A stretch of 64,000 bases of DNA from NCBI GenBank assembly GCA_046349255.1, contig JAXMCR010000002.1, forward strand, positions 124,001 to 188,000, in the 5' to 3' direction. The notes beneath the pieces were generated by a model that was not told the DNA's origin, made no database searches, and was given only the letters and a program-made list of their open reading frames with translations. This document shows positions 52,880 through 61,173 of this stretch, piece after piece. Made by a program: the position numbers and the translations under genes. How positions within the stretch are numbered: position 1 is the stretch's first letter; each line of letters opens with the position of its first letter. The stretch comes from DAIODI01 sp046349255 (GTDB lineage Bacteria; Pseudomonadota; Alphaproteobacteria; Rhizobiales; Aestuariivirgaceae).

Positions 52880-53800
52880 TCAGCCGCTGTCGCCGCGGAT
52901 ACCCTTCGCCACCGCTTTGCCAGCCAGAAACCGCTCGCGCCTCAGCGCGATCTCGTCAGGCGACAAGAGATCGATATTGCAGTAGTCGCGCTTCCAGTCG
53001 GCGGTATCGCTCCAGCGCAGCGGCGATTGCACCGTCGTACGCGGCGCCGGGGCGGCTTCCAGCAGCGTGAGTGCGAGATCGAGGGTCAGGTGCTGCGAGG
53101 CCGCATCGCGCGGACGCCCGGCAGCGTTACCAAGAGGAAAATCACTGAACAGGAATCGCGGTACACCGACATGCTCGACGATATCCTTCGCGCAGCCCAT
53201 CACAACGGTCGGGATCCCGGCAGCTTCGAGCGCCCGCGCCGCGAGGGCGCAACTCTGGTGGCAGACGGGGCAGTTGGCGACCAAGATCACGGCATCGACC
53301 GCGTCCGCCCTGCAGCGTTCCACGACGTCCGGACAGTCGGTCTCCAGCGTGACCCGCTGGCTGCGGTTCGTCGGCAGGCCGTGGAAGCGCGGCGCGAGTT
53401 CCCCGATGCGCCCGCGATGCGCGGCACGGCGAAGGGCAGCGAGCGGGAAATAGCTTCCCTGATCTTCCGCCGTCGTATGGTCGCGGTCGATGGCGACGTG
53501 GGAGATGCGCAGGTCCGGGTCGCCCTTCGTGTCGCCGGAATACACGGCATAGAACTTTGCCGCCGCGTTGTACGGCGCGCGAGGTCCCTGGTCTCCCTTG
53601 TCGGGCTGGTAGGGCGACGCCGTCGTGACGATCGCGACGCGGCACTCTGACAGCGGCACCTTGAGCCGCTGGAACGGCACGTCGGCATAGTGCGCCCAGA
53701 CGTACGGCGGGAAGCCGAGCGCGGAGTAGTACGTGCGGGTACGATCGCGATAGGGGATCGGCACGTCTTCCTCGGGGGCAAATCGGTCGTTGCCTGCCAT
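52880..53800 (-). CDS. GrdB-like glycine/sarcosine/betaine reductase B family protein, Cys homologue
   Basis: 306 residues resembling the GrdB/PrdB family (reductase component B). The redox site reads VILVANCPVCHQSC with Cys177, Cys180 and Cys184; in the anaerobic GrdB proteins the first position is selenocysteine. Other family-like parts are VAIVTTASPYQPDKGDQG, HVAIDRDHTT (metal or PLP-type His region) and IPTVVMGCAKDIVEHVGVPRFLFSDFPLGN. No SECIS or selenium gene is present. ATG 53800 is 5 bases downstream of the SDR stop. The standard glycine reductase needs an anaerobic complex that is absent here; aerobic homologues have no settled role. Confidence 0.78.
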   Translation of the reverse strand: MAGNDRFAPEEDVPIPYRDRTRTYYSALGFPPYVWAHYADVPFQRLKVPLSECRVAIVTTASPYQPDKGDQGPRAPYNAAAKFYAVYSGDTKGDPDLRISHVAIDRDHTTAEDQGSYFPLAALRRAAHRGRIGELAPRFHGLPTNRSQRVTLETDCPDVVERCRADAVDAVILVANCPVCHQSCALAARALEAAGIPTVVMGCAKDIVEHVGVPRFLFSDFPLGNAAGRPRDAASQHLTLDLALTLLEAAPAPRTTVQSPLRWSDTADWKRDYCNIDLLSPDEIALRRERFLAGKAVAKGIRGDSG

Positions 53801-53805
53801 CGCGG

Positions 53806-54564
53806 CTAGCCGCGGCCAGCGTATGGCATCTGCGTCGCCATGATCGCCATGAACATCACGTTCGCCTCGAGCGGCAGCGACGCCATGAAGCGCACGGCGT
53901 CCGCGGCGTGCTTCACGTCCATCACGGCCTCCTGTGCGAGCGTGCCGTTCGCCTGCGGCACGCCTTTCCGCATCGCTTTCGTCATGTCGGTCGCCGCATT
54001 GCCGATATCGATCTGGCCGACGGCGATGTTGTAGCGGCGGCCGTCGAGCGCGCCGGACCGGGTAAGGCCGGTCATGCCGTGCTTCGTCGCCGTGTAGGGC
54101 GCGGAGCCGGGGCGCGGCACATGCGCGGAAATCGAGCCGTTGTTGATGATACGGCCGCCTTGCGGGTCCTGCCGCTTCATCAACCGGAACGCCTCCTGCA
54201 TGCAGAAGAAGGCCCCGCTCAGATTGGCGCCCACCACGCTCTGCCACTGCTCCGCCGACAGGTCTTCGAAGGCGATGGATCCGGGCGCCGAAGTGCCGGC
54301 GTTGTTGAACAGCAGGTCGAGCCGCCCGAACCGGTCGCTCACCTCTGCAAACGCCGCGCGCACGTGCTCGCGCTCGGAGACGTCGCAAGGAATGGCGTGG
54401 ACGTTCCGGCACAGGCGCACGGTCTCCTCCAGCGCCTCGCGACGCCGGCCCATCACGACCACGGTAAAGTCTTCCGAGAGCGCAACCGCCGCTGCCCGCC
54501 CGATGCCGGAGCCGCCGCCGGTGACGACCGCCACCCTGCTCACCGTTGGAGTTTCCCTGGTCAT
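53806..54564 (-). CDS. Short-chain dehydrogenase/reductase
   Basis: 252 residues. GGGSGIGRAAAV cofactor motif, NNAGTSAPG, catalytic Ser in NNGSISAHV, and APYTATKHGMTG with Tyr and Lys. ATG 54564 places the glycine motif at the normal distance and overlaps the transporter stop by four bases; the longer frame to 54681 runs into that gene. Its C-terminus lacks the common GGxxxD ending, as in the NAD(P)-dependent alcohol/ketone SDRs. Middle gene of the SbmA-SDR-GrdB-M20 operon. Confidence 0.87.
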   Translation of the reverse strand: MTRETPTVSRVAVVTGGGSGIGRAAAVALSEDFTVVVMGRRREALEETVRLCRNVHAIPCDVSEREHVRAAFAEVSDRFGRLDLLFNNAGTSAPGSIAFEDLSAEQWQSVVGANLSGAFFCMQEAFRLMKRQDPQGGRIINNGSISAHVPRPGSAPYTATKHGMTGLTRSGALDGRRYNIAVGQIDIGNAATDMTKAMRKGVPQANGTLAQEAVMDVKHAADAVRFMASLPLEANVMFMAIMATQMPYAGRG

Positions 54565-55808
54565 GGTGACACCATTGCTTCGCGCTCGTGCTCGATTGCG
54601 TCGAGCCGCTTGCCCTCGAAGGCGTCCTCGAAGGCGACGAGGCGCTTGCGGATCGACATCAGCTCGATGATCGTCGTCCATGAGTTCACCAGGTACTGGA
54701 ACGAATTTGAGACTTGGCCGAAGGCGGTGAGGATCTGCTGGAGGATGCCGAAGGTGATGGAGCCCGCAGCGATCGTCGGCACCAGGATCAGATAGGCAAA
54801 GATATTGTCCGCCTGGATGTACATGCCGCGGAACACGTTGAAATAGGCGTAGTGGAAGTAGAGGCGGAAGTAGTTGCGTCTCACCTGCTGGAACAGCTCG
54901 CGCGCCGTCATCGGGTCGGCGCGCTGCGCGTCGTCCTCGCCGTAGACGAGTTCCTTGCGGTACGCCGCCTCGACGCGCTGGTTGCGAAAGTTGAGTCCCG
55001 GCAGCTTGGCGCCCGCGATCGCAAGTAGCGCCGTGCCGAAGATCGACCAGAAGATCGAGGCGTAGAGCAACGGATGCGGGATCGATCCGACGATCGGCAG
55101 GCTGGTGACGTGCGACGAAAGCGCCGCTAGCACGGGCAGGAACGCGAACAGCGTCATGATCGAATCGACGATCGACACGCCCAGGTCCTCCATGATGGTG
55201 GCGAAGCGCATCGTGTCTTCCTGGATGCGCTGGGAGGCGCCTTCAATCTTCCGCACCTCCGGCCAGCGGCTCATGTAATAGTCGTTCATCGCCTGGCGCC
55301 AGCGGAAGATGTAGTGGCTGACGAAGAACCGGGTGGTGACGTAGACGGCGATCCAGAGGAAGGCGATCTTGGCGAAGATCACGATCAGCGCGTAAAGCCG
55401 CTCGGGCGTCACGTCGTGCGATCCCGACAGCGCCTTCTGCACGTCGTCGAAGAACGGACCGCGCCAGTTGTTGATCGCGACGGACACCTGCACGCTGAAG
55501 TACGTGGAGAAGATGATCGCGGCCGACCCGACGATCGACCACCATTGGTAAGGATGCGGCGACAGGATCATCCAGGCGGCGGCGAACAGCGCGAACAACA
55601 CGCCGACGAACAAGTAAAACCACAGGAACTGCGGCGTGACGAAGTGGCCGAGGCCCAGGATCGGCTCAGCGTTCGGATCGGCTGGCGGGAAACCGAACGC
55701 CGCGCCGAGTCGCTCGCCGCCCGCATACCAGAGCGCGACCGTCACGACGATCCAGAGTACGGCGGTGGTCGCGAACAGCTTGGGTCGCGGGAAGAACGAT
55801 TGGTACAC
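54561..55808 (-). CDS. SbmA/BacA-family peptide transporter
   Basis: 415 residues aligned by eye to SbmA end to end: the N-terminal SFFPRPK..., ILSPHPYQWWSIVGSAAII, FVSHYIFRWRQAMNDYYM, the block EGASQRIQEDTMRF, KLPGLNFRNQRVEAAYRKELVYGEDDA and the C-terminal FRLYFHYAYFNVFRGMYIQ through SWTTIIELMSI. About eight membrane helices are seen. SbmA and BacA are proton-driven importers of microcins, bleomycin and host defence peptides; they lack an ATPase domain, as here. GTG start at 55808. First gene of the four-gene operon, divergent from the aminotransferase. Confidence 0.9.
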   Translation of the reverse strand: MYQSFFPRPKLFATTAVLWIVVTVALWYAGGERLGAAFGFPPADPNAEPILGLGHFVTPQFLWFYLFVGVLFALFAAAWMILSPHPYQWWSIVGSAAIIFSTYFSVQVSVAINNWRGPFFDDVQKALSGSHDVTPERLYALIVIFAKIAFLWIAVYVTTRFFVSHYIFRWRQAMNDYYMSRWPEVRKIEGASQRIQEDTMRFATIMEDLGVSIVDSIMTLFAFLPVLAALSSHVTSLPIVGSIPHPLLYASIFWSIFGTALLAIAGAKLPGLNFRNQRVEAAYRKELVYGEDDAQRADPMTARELFQQVRRNYFRLYFHYAYFNVFRGMYIQADNIFAYLILVPTIAAGSITFGILQQILTAFGQVSNSFQYLVNSWTTIIELMSIRKRLVAFEDAFEGKRLDAIEHEREAMVSP

Positions 55809-55979
55809 GGAGGGTATCCCGATTCGCTGGCAAAACGATCGATTGTCCCCGGTACCGGATCCTTACACGGTGTCGGCGGCTGCAGCGAGAAATCATCAAG
55901 GGTCGAAATGTCGAAAATGCATTGACCTGTCGAAAAACGGGGTGCAAGTTCCTTTGCAACGCTTTGCCGAAAGGTCGCC

Positions 55980-56897
55980 ATGCCGCTCACGCCCACTGCA
56001 AAAGTCTGGATGAACGGGCGCTTCGTCGACTGGCAGGATGCGACGGTCCACGTCGCGACCCACACGCTGCATTACGGCACCGGCACGTTCGAGGGCATCC
56101 GCGCCTACGACACGGGCAACGGGCCCGGCCTCTTCCGCCTCACCGATCACATTGAGCGCTTCTACCGGTCGGGCAAGATCCTCGGCATGCCGATGCCATT
56201 CTCGGTCGGCGAGATCGTCGCGGCCTGCAAGGAGACGGTGCGCCTGACCGGGCTTTCGAGCTGCTACGTACGCCCCCTCGCCTACTACGGCTACGGCGAG
56301 ATGGGCCTCGACACGGGGCCCTGCTCCGTCGACATCGCGATCCTGTGCTGGCCGTGGGCGTCGGTGCGCGGCAACGAGGCATCGCAGCGCGGCCTGCGCC
56401 TGAAGGTGTCCTCGTGGCGGCGGCATGACCACAACATCATGCCGCCGGAAGCCAAGACCGTCGGAAACTATGTGAACTCCTCGCTCGCCAAGGCGGAAGC
56501 GCGGAAGGCCGGCTACGACGACTGCATCATGCTGAACCCGCAAGGGCTCGTCGCCGAGTGCACCGCTGAGAACATTTTCGTCGTGCGCAACAACATCATC
56601 CACACCCCGCCCCTGTCGGCCGGCGGGCTCGAGGGCCTGACGCACGACACCGTGCGCACGCTTGCCCGCGACCTCGGCCACGAGGTGCGGGCGACGGAAC
56701 TTTCCCGCAGCGACCTCTACATCGCGGATGAGATGTTCGTCTGCGGCACGGCATCGGAGGTCACCGGCGTGAAGTCGGTCGACGACCGCGACATCCCCTT
56801 CCCCGGTCCCGTCGGGTCGGCGCTGATCGAGGCGTTCGCGAAGGCTGTGCGGGGTGAAGATCCGCGATACCGGCACTGGGTGGAGACGGCAGGATGA
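55980..56897 (+). CDS. ilvE: Branched-chain-type aminotransferase (IlvE-like, PLP fold type IV)
   Basis: 305 residues with the fold-IV pattern: HTLHYGTGTFEGIRAYDT, RVRPLAYYGYGE-like substrate strand, the PLP Lys in PPEAKTVGNYVNSSLAKAEA, and CTAENIFVVRNNIIHTPPLSAGGLEG closing the phosphate site. It exchanges amino groups between branched-chain amino acids and 2-oxoglutarate, though context may point to another 2-oxo acid. ATG 55980, with weak GAAAGG upstream. The next gene begins 4 bases before its end. Confidence 0.9.
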   Translation: MPLTPTAKVWMNGRFVDWQDATVHVATHTLHYGTGTFEGIRAYDTGNGPGLFRLTDHIERFYRSGKILGMPMPFSVGEIVAACKETVRLTGLSSCYVRPLAYYGYGEMGLDTGPCSVDIAILCWPWASVRGNEASQRGLRLKVSSWRRHDHNIMPPEAKTVGNYVNSSLAKAEARKAGYDDCIMLNPQGLVAECTAENIFVVRNNIIHTPPLSAGGLEGLTHDTVRTLARDLGHEVRATELSRSDLYIADEMFVCGTASEVTGVKSVDDRDIPFPGPVGSALIEAFAKAVRGEDPRYRHWVETAG

Positions 56898-57685
56898 AAC
56901 TGACCAACGCGCAGCACGAGGATCTTGCGGCGCGGCTGCACGCCGCAATCCGGGCCGGCAAGGGCATCGATCCACCGAGCGAGACGATCGACTTCTCCTT
57001 CGAAGACGCCTACCGCATCCGCCGTAAGCTGGTGGACCGGCTGATCGCGGACGGCGGCCGGCCGCGCGGTCACAAGATCGGCTTCACCTCCGAAGCGATG
57101 CAGAAGATGTACGGCATGACTGGTCCCGACTTCGGCATCCTGCTCGACACGATGGTGGTGAAGGCCGGCGAACCGGTGAAGGTCAGTCACCTGAGCAACA
57201 CCCGCGCCGAGCCGGAACTCGCGTTCGAATTGGCGCGACCGCTGAAGGGTCCGGGTGTTACGATCGAGCAGGCGCTAGCCGCCTGCGCGCGCGTCTATCC
57301 TGCGATCGAGGTGATCGACAGCCGCGTCGGGGCGATGCGGGCGAAGGCGAACGACTCGCTCGCCGACAACGCGGGCGCCGGCTGGGTGGTGCTGGGCGAG
57401 AAAGCGTTCGATCCGAGTGCGCTGACGATTGCCGACATCCCGATGACGATGGACGTCGACGGCAACTTCCAGGAGGCCAGGAGCGGCGACGTGATGGGTC
57501 ACCCCGCCGCCCCGCTTGCGTGGCTCGCCAACAAGCTGCCCGAGCTCAACGGCCTCGGCGGCGAACTGAAGGCGGGCGACATCGTGATCACCGGTGCGCC
57601 GACGCGCTCGGTGGCAGTGCAGGCGGGCTCGAGGCTCCGCGCGACCTTCGGGCCGCTCGGATCGATCGACATCAGCTTCATCTGA
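56894..57685 (+). CDS. 2-Oxopent-4-enoate hydratase / FAH-family enzyme
   Basis: 263 residues of the MhpD/HpaH hydratase branch. The cofactor-binding acids are in TRAEPELAFELARPL (Glu-x-Glu) and AIEVIDSR, with GHKIGFTSEAMQ, GDIVITGAPT and the closing ATFGPLGSIDISF. It hydrates 2-hydroxy-dienoates formed in aromatic meta-cleavage; alternatively it is a decarboxylase of the same fold. No ring-cleavage dioxygenase is nearby. It overlaps the aminotransferase gene by four bases. Confidence 0.86.
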   Translation: MKLTNAQHEDLAARLHAAIRAGKGIDPPSETIDFSFEDAYRIRRKLVDRLIADGGRPRGHKIGFTSEAMQKMYGMTGPDFGILLDTMVVKAGEPVKVSHLSNTRAEPELAFELARPLKGPGVTIEQALAACARVYPAIEVIDSRVGAMRAKANDSLADNAGAGWVVLGEKAFDPSALTIADIPMTMDVDGNFQEARSGDVMGHPAAPLAWLANKLPELNGLGGELKAGDIVITGAPTRSVAVQAGSRLRATFGPLGSIDISFI

Positions 57686-57693
57686 GTACGGCG

Positions 57694-58356
57694 ATGATCG
57701 AAACGCGCACCGAGAAGGTGTACCGCAAGCTTCGCTCCGACATCCTCGGGGGCCAGATCGAGCCGGGGAGCCAGCTGCCGTTCGCGCGTCTCAAGGCCGA
57801 CTATGGCGCGAGCATGGGCGTGCTGCGGGAGGCTCTGATGCGGCTGACCGCGGAGGGCCTCACCGTCAGCCAGTCGCAGCTCGGCTTCAAGGTGATGCCG
57901 TTGTCGCTCGACGACCTCGTCGACCTGACGGAGAGCCGCTGCAGCATCGAAAGCCTCGTGCTGAAGGATGCAATCCGCAACGGCGATCTCGACTGGGAGG
58001 CGCGCTTGGTCGCTGCGCATCACCGCATGGAGCGCACGGTCAAGCACGACCCGGGCGACGCGTCGCCCGTCACCAACGACTGGGCGCAAGCGCATCACGC
58101 GTTTCACATGGCGCTGCTGAGCGCCGCCCGGAACAAGCGACTCCAGGCAATCGCCGAGACTCTGCGGGGCGCGGCGGAGGTCTACCGCCGCTGGTCGATG
58201 CCGCTCGAGGTCGAGAAACGCGACGTGTCGGCGGAGCATCAGGAACTCGTCGACCTCGCGCTGAAGCGCGATGCGGATGGCGCGGCTGACGCGCTGGTGA
58301 AGCACCTGCAGCGCACGAAGGACATCATCCTTCACGGCGTGAAGAGTCGCGTGTAG
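57694..58356 (+). CDS. GntR-family regulator, FadR/FCD type
   Basis: 220 residues. Winged-HTH (TEKVYRKLRSDILGGQIEPGSQL, LKADYGASMGVLREALMRLTAEGLT), then an FCD ligand domain with the metal-site His/Asp set (LTESRCSIESLVLKDAI, AHHAFHMALLSAARNKRL, SAEHQELVDLAL). ATG 57694 is used; the frame is open to 57520 as part of the preceding gene's shadow. Placed in the middle of the plus-strand operon, it probably controls that operon and perhaps the divergent SbmA operon. Confidence 0.9.
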   Translation: MIETRTEKVYRKLRSDILGGQIEPGSQLPFARLKADYGASMGVLREALMRLTAEGLTVSQSQLGFKVMPLSLDDLVDLTESRCSIESLVLKDAIRNGDLDWEARLVAAHHRMERTVKHDPGDASPVTNDWAQAHHAFHMALLSAARNKRLQAIAETLRGAAEVYRRWSMPLEVEKRDVSAEHQELVDLALKRDADGAADALVKHLQRTKDIILHGVKSRV

Positions 58357-58369
58357 CGGGAACGGGGAC

Positions 58370-59389
58370 GTGTCCAGGACAGGATTGCGGATGCCCGCCG
58401 AATGGGAGCGCCACGAGCGCACCCTGATGGGCTGGCCATGCCGGGAGTCCTCGTGGGGCGCAACCCTCGACCAGGGCCGCGCGGAGTTCGCCGCCGTCGC
58501 CAACGCCATCGCGGCGTTCGAGCCGGTCACGATGGTGTGCGCGAACGAGGCACAGGCGGCCGACGCGCGCTCGCGTCTTGCGGCCAACGTCGCGGTCGTG
58601 GTCCGCCCGATGGACGGCTCATGGCTGCGCGACAACGGGCCGATCTTCGTTACCGGAGGCGGCGCGCGCCGGGCGCGGCACTTCCGCTTCAACGCGTGGG
58701 GCGAGCGGCACGCGCAGCGCGACCGTGATGCGCGGCTCGGCCGCACGCTGGCCGAAGATCTCGGCATCCCGGTCGACGAAGTGGACGTGGTGCTGGAGGG
58801 CGGCGCGGTGTCGGTCGACGGCACGGGACTGATGGTCGCGCCCGAGGGGTGCGTGATGCATCCCTCGCGCAACTGGTACCTTGATCGGGACACGGTCGAG
58901 GATCGTCTCAAGGCGGCGCTCGGACTGACGCGGCTCGTCTGGCTGGGCCAGGGTCTGGCGGAGGACCTCGCACGCGATCCCGACCACCTCTACTACGGCA
59001 CCGACGGCCACATCGACCTGTTCTTCTGCTTCATCGGACCGTCGCGCGCGCTGATGCTGAAGGTCGACGACGGCGACCCGAACGCCCCGCACCTCGCCGC
59101 GTCGCGCAAGACCCTCGAGGCCGCGGGCATCGACATCGTCGACTTCCCCTTCATGTCGGGCTTTTCCGACGAGGGGCGCTGGATCATCGCCCCCTACCTC
59201 AACTTCTATTTCTGCAATGGCGGCGTGATCGTGCCGGTCGCCGGGGCGGAGCCCGACAAGGACAGCGAGGCGCTGGCGTTCCTGTCACGCCTGTTCCCGT
59301 CGCACGAGGTCGTCGGCGTAAAAATGCGGGCTGCACCGCGCCAGGGCGGCGCCATCCACTGCATGACGCAGCAGGTGCCCGTCGCCTGA
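58370..59389 (+). CDS. Agmatine deiminase / peptidylarginine-deiminase-family enzyme
   Basis: 339 residues of the PAD_porph family. Five sites fit: MPAEWERHERTLMGWP, DGSWLRDNGPIFV with the guanidinium-binding Asp, VLEGGAVSVDG, GTDGHIDLFFCFI with the catalytic His, and the nucleophile in QGGAIHCMTQQVP. It removes ammonia from agmatine or another guanidine. GTG 58370 used; ATG 58391 is equally possible and gives the standard start. Polyamine chemistry recurs in this window, but the link to the far ABC operons is inference. Confidence 0.88.
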   Translation: MSRTGLRMPAEWERHERTLMGWPCRESSWGATLDQGRAEFAAVANAIAAFEPVTMVCANEAQAADARSRLAANVAVVVRPMDGSWLRDNGPIFVTGGGARRARHFRFNAWGERHAQRDRDARLGRTLAEDLGIPVDEVDVVLEGGAVSVDGTGLMVAPEGCVMHPSRNWYLDRDTVEDRLKAALGLTRLVWLGQGLAEDLARDPDHLYYGTDGHIDLFFCFIGPSRALMLKVDDGDPNAPHLAASRKTLEAAGIDIVDFPFMSGFSDEGRWIIAPYLNFYFCNGGVIVPVAGAEPDKDSEALAFLSRLFPSHEVVGVKMRAAPRQGGAIHCMTQQVPVA

Positions 59390-59395
59390 ACGCGA

Positions 59396-59424
59396 AAGGG
59401 GCCGGCCTCGCGGGCCAGCCCCTT
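59396..59424. terminator. Probable shared terminator hairpin
   Basis: AAGGGGCCGGCC (59396-59407) pairs with GGCCAGCCCCTT (59413-59424) with one mismatch around a five-base loop, between convergent stop codons. GC-rich with no long T-run. It could end transcription from both sides. Confidence 0.6.
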
Positions 59425-59443
59425 CGCCAATCTCGTCTTGATC

Positions 59444-61102
59444 TCAGAGCGTTGTCTTCGACAGGTAAAGCTGGCCCATCGCCGTCGGCTCCACACCCGC
59501 CACGCCTTTGCGGGCGGCGGTGAGGAAGTCGTAGAAGTAGGACCAGATCACCGGGGTCTCGTCGAGCAGGAGCTTCTGGATCTTGCCCGCCGCGGCCCGC
59601 TGCGCGTCGATGTCGAGCGCGCCGACGTAGTTCTTAACGAGGCCGTCGTACTCGGCATTGTTGAAGTGCGCCGCGTTCCACGTGCCGGTGCTCGCCAGCG
59701 GCGCCTGCAGGTAGACGTTCGGCACGCCGCGATGGCCGTAGTCGGTGATGCCCATCGTCGAGTCGAGCCAGGGCGACTTGCCGGGCACGGCATCGCCGTA
59801 GTAGGCGCCCTGGTCCATGACGTTGAGGTTGATCTTGCCGCCGATCTCCTTCACCGCGTTCTGGATCAGCACGGCGTAGTCGGGGATCTCGAGGTACTTC
59901 TCGGTGGTGAGGGTCACCTCGAAGCCCTTGCCCATGCCGGCCGCTTCCATGAGCTGCTTGGCCTCGGCGATGTTCTTCTCGCGCTGCGGCACGGAAGGAT
60001 CGGTCGAGGGATAGGCCGCCATGAACGGGCTGTCGTTGCCGACCTTGGCCTTGCCCTTCATCAGGCCCGCCACGATGCGCGGACGGTCGAGCGTCAGGGC
60101 GATGGCGCGGCGCACGCGCTTGTCCTTGAACGGCTCCATGTCGTTGCGCATGTGCACCTGCTGGTGCGCCGCCGACGGCGTTGCGATGATGTCGACGTTC
60201 GGATCATTGAGCAGGCCCACGCCCTGGAAGACGGGGATCTGCTGGATGATGTCGATCTGCCCGCCCTGCAGCGCCAGGATCTGCGGCTGGTAGTCCTCGT
60301 AGAACGTCGCCTCGATGCGATCGGGACCGGCCTTCTCGCCCCAGTAATCGTCGTTGCGGACAAACGAGGCGCCGACGCGCGGGGTGTACTTCTCGACCTT
60401 GAAGGGTCCGGTGCCGACCATCGCCTGTTCGAAGTTCGCCGGGAACTCTGCGGGCACGATGATGGCGTTGTAGTTGTCGGTCGACACCGCATACGGGAAG
60501 TTGCCGTTCGGCGTGTCGAGGTGGAACTCGACCGTGTAGTCGTCGACCTTCTTCGTATTGCCCTTCGAGAGCATGCCGGAGAACACCGACAGCGCGTTCG
60601 ACGAGTTGGCGGGGTCGGCGAGGCGGTCGAACGTGGCGACCACGTCGTCCGCCTTCATCTCCTTGCCGTTGTGGAATTTCACGCCCTTGCGGAGCTTGAA
60701 GGTCCACACCGTGCCATCGTTGTTCGGCGACCAGCTCTCGGCGAGCATCGGCTTGGCGACGAGGTCGCGGCCGGAGAGGACCAGGTTCTCGCCGAACTGC
60801 GAGAGGACCGTGAGGCCGCCGCCGTCGGCGATCTTCACGGGGTCGATCGCAGCAGCCGGGACGATCTGGCCGTAGCGCACGGTGCCACCGGCAGCACGCG
60901 CGATGCGCGGGGCCGCTGTGACGCCGTAGCCGACCGCGCCGGCGATGGCCGACAGCATCGGCAGCGACAGGCCGAGCACCGAGCCGAAGCGCATGAACTC
61001 GCGGCGGTCGACGCGACCGGCGACGAGCGTGTCGATCAGTTGGTTTTCGTACACGGTGCGCCCGCGGCGCAGGCGGTCGAGCATCTTGAAATCTATGGGC
61101 AT
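59444..61102 (-). CDS. Peptide/nickel-type ABC solute-binding protein (SBP_bac_5)
   Basis: 552 residues, Tat-type leader (VDRREFMRFGSVLGLSLPML) and a long mature domain of the DppA/OppA family: NLVLSGRDLVAKPMLAESW, TFKLRKGVKFHNGKEMKADDVV, VRRAIALTLDRPRIVAGL and QMNLNVMDQGAYYG-type C-terminal segments. It captures a peptide or similar ligand in the periplasm. No permease or ATPase genes adjoin it here, so it must share a transporter encoded elsewhere. ATG 61102; GGGAGAG lies about ten bases upstream. Confidence 0.89.
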   Translation of the reverse strand: MPIDFKMLDRLRRGRTVYENQLIDTLVAGRVDRREFMRFGSVLGLSLPMLSAIAGAVGYGVTAAPRIARAAGGTVRYGQIVPAAAIDPVKIADGGGLTVLSQFGENLVLSGRDLVAKPMLAESWSPNNDGTVWTFKLRKGVKFHNGKEMKADDVVATFDRLADPANSSNALSVFSGMLSKGNTKKVDDYTVEFHLDTPNGNFPYAVSTDNYNAIIVPAEFPANFEQAMVGTGPFKVEKYTPRVGASFVRNDDYWGEKAGPDRIEATFYEDYQPQILALQGGQIDIIQQIPVFQGVGLLNDPNVDIIATPSAAHQQVHMRNDMEPFKDKRVRRAIALTLDRPRIVAGLMKGKAKVGNDSPFMAAYPSTDPSVPQREKNIAEAKQLMEAAGMGKGFEVTLTTEKYLEIPDYAVLIQNAVKEIGGKINLNVMDQGAYYGDAVPGKSPWLDSTMGITDYGHRGVPNVYLQAPLASTGTWNAAHFNNAEYDGLVKNYVGALDIDAQRAAAGKIQKLLLDETPVIWSYFYDFLTAARKGVAGVEPTAMGQLYLSKTTL

Positions 61103-61173
61103 TTTCGTTTCTCTCCCGTTTGTTCTGTAGTCTTTGCAGATTTGACCCGGTATCGACCGGCCCTGTCAATCTC

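Noticed and set aside
51614..53650. 678-codon plus-strand frame
   Set aside because: Spans two minus-strand genes and their intergenic gap; cannot be a single real protein.
52880..53800. Selenocysteine reading at the GrdB-like redox site
   Set aside because: The codon is a normal Cys codon with no in-frame UGA, so selenium is not involved.
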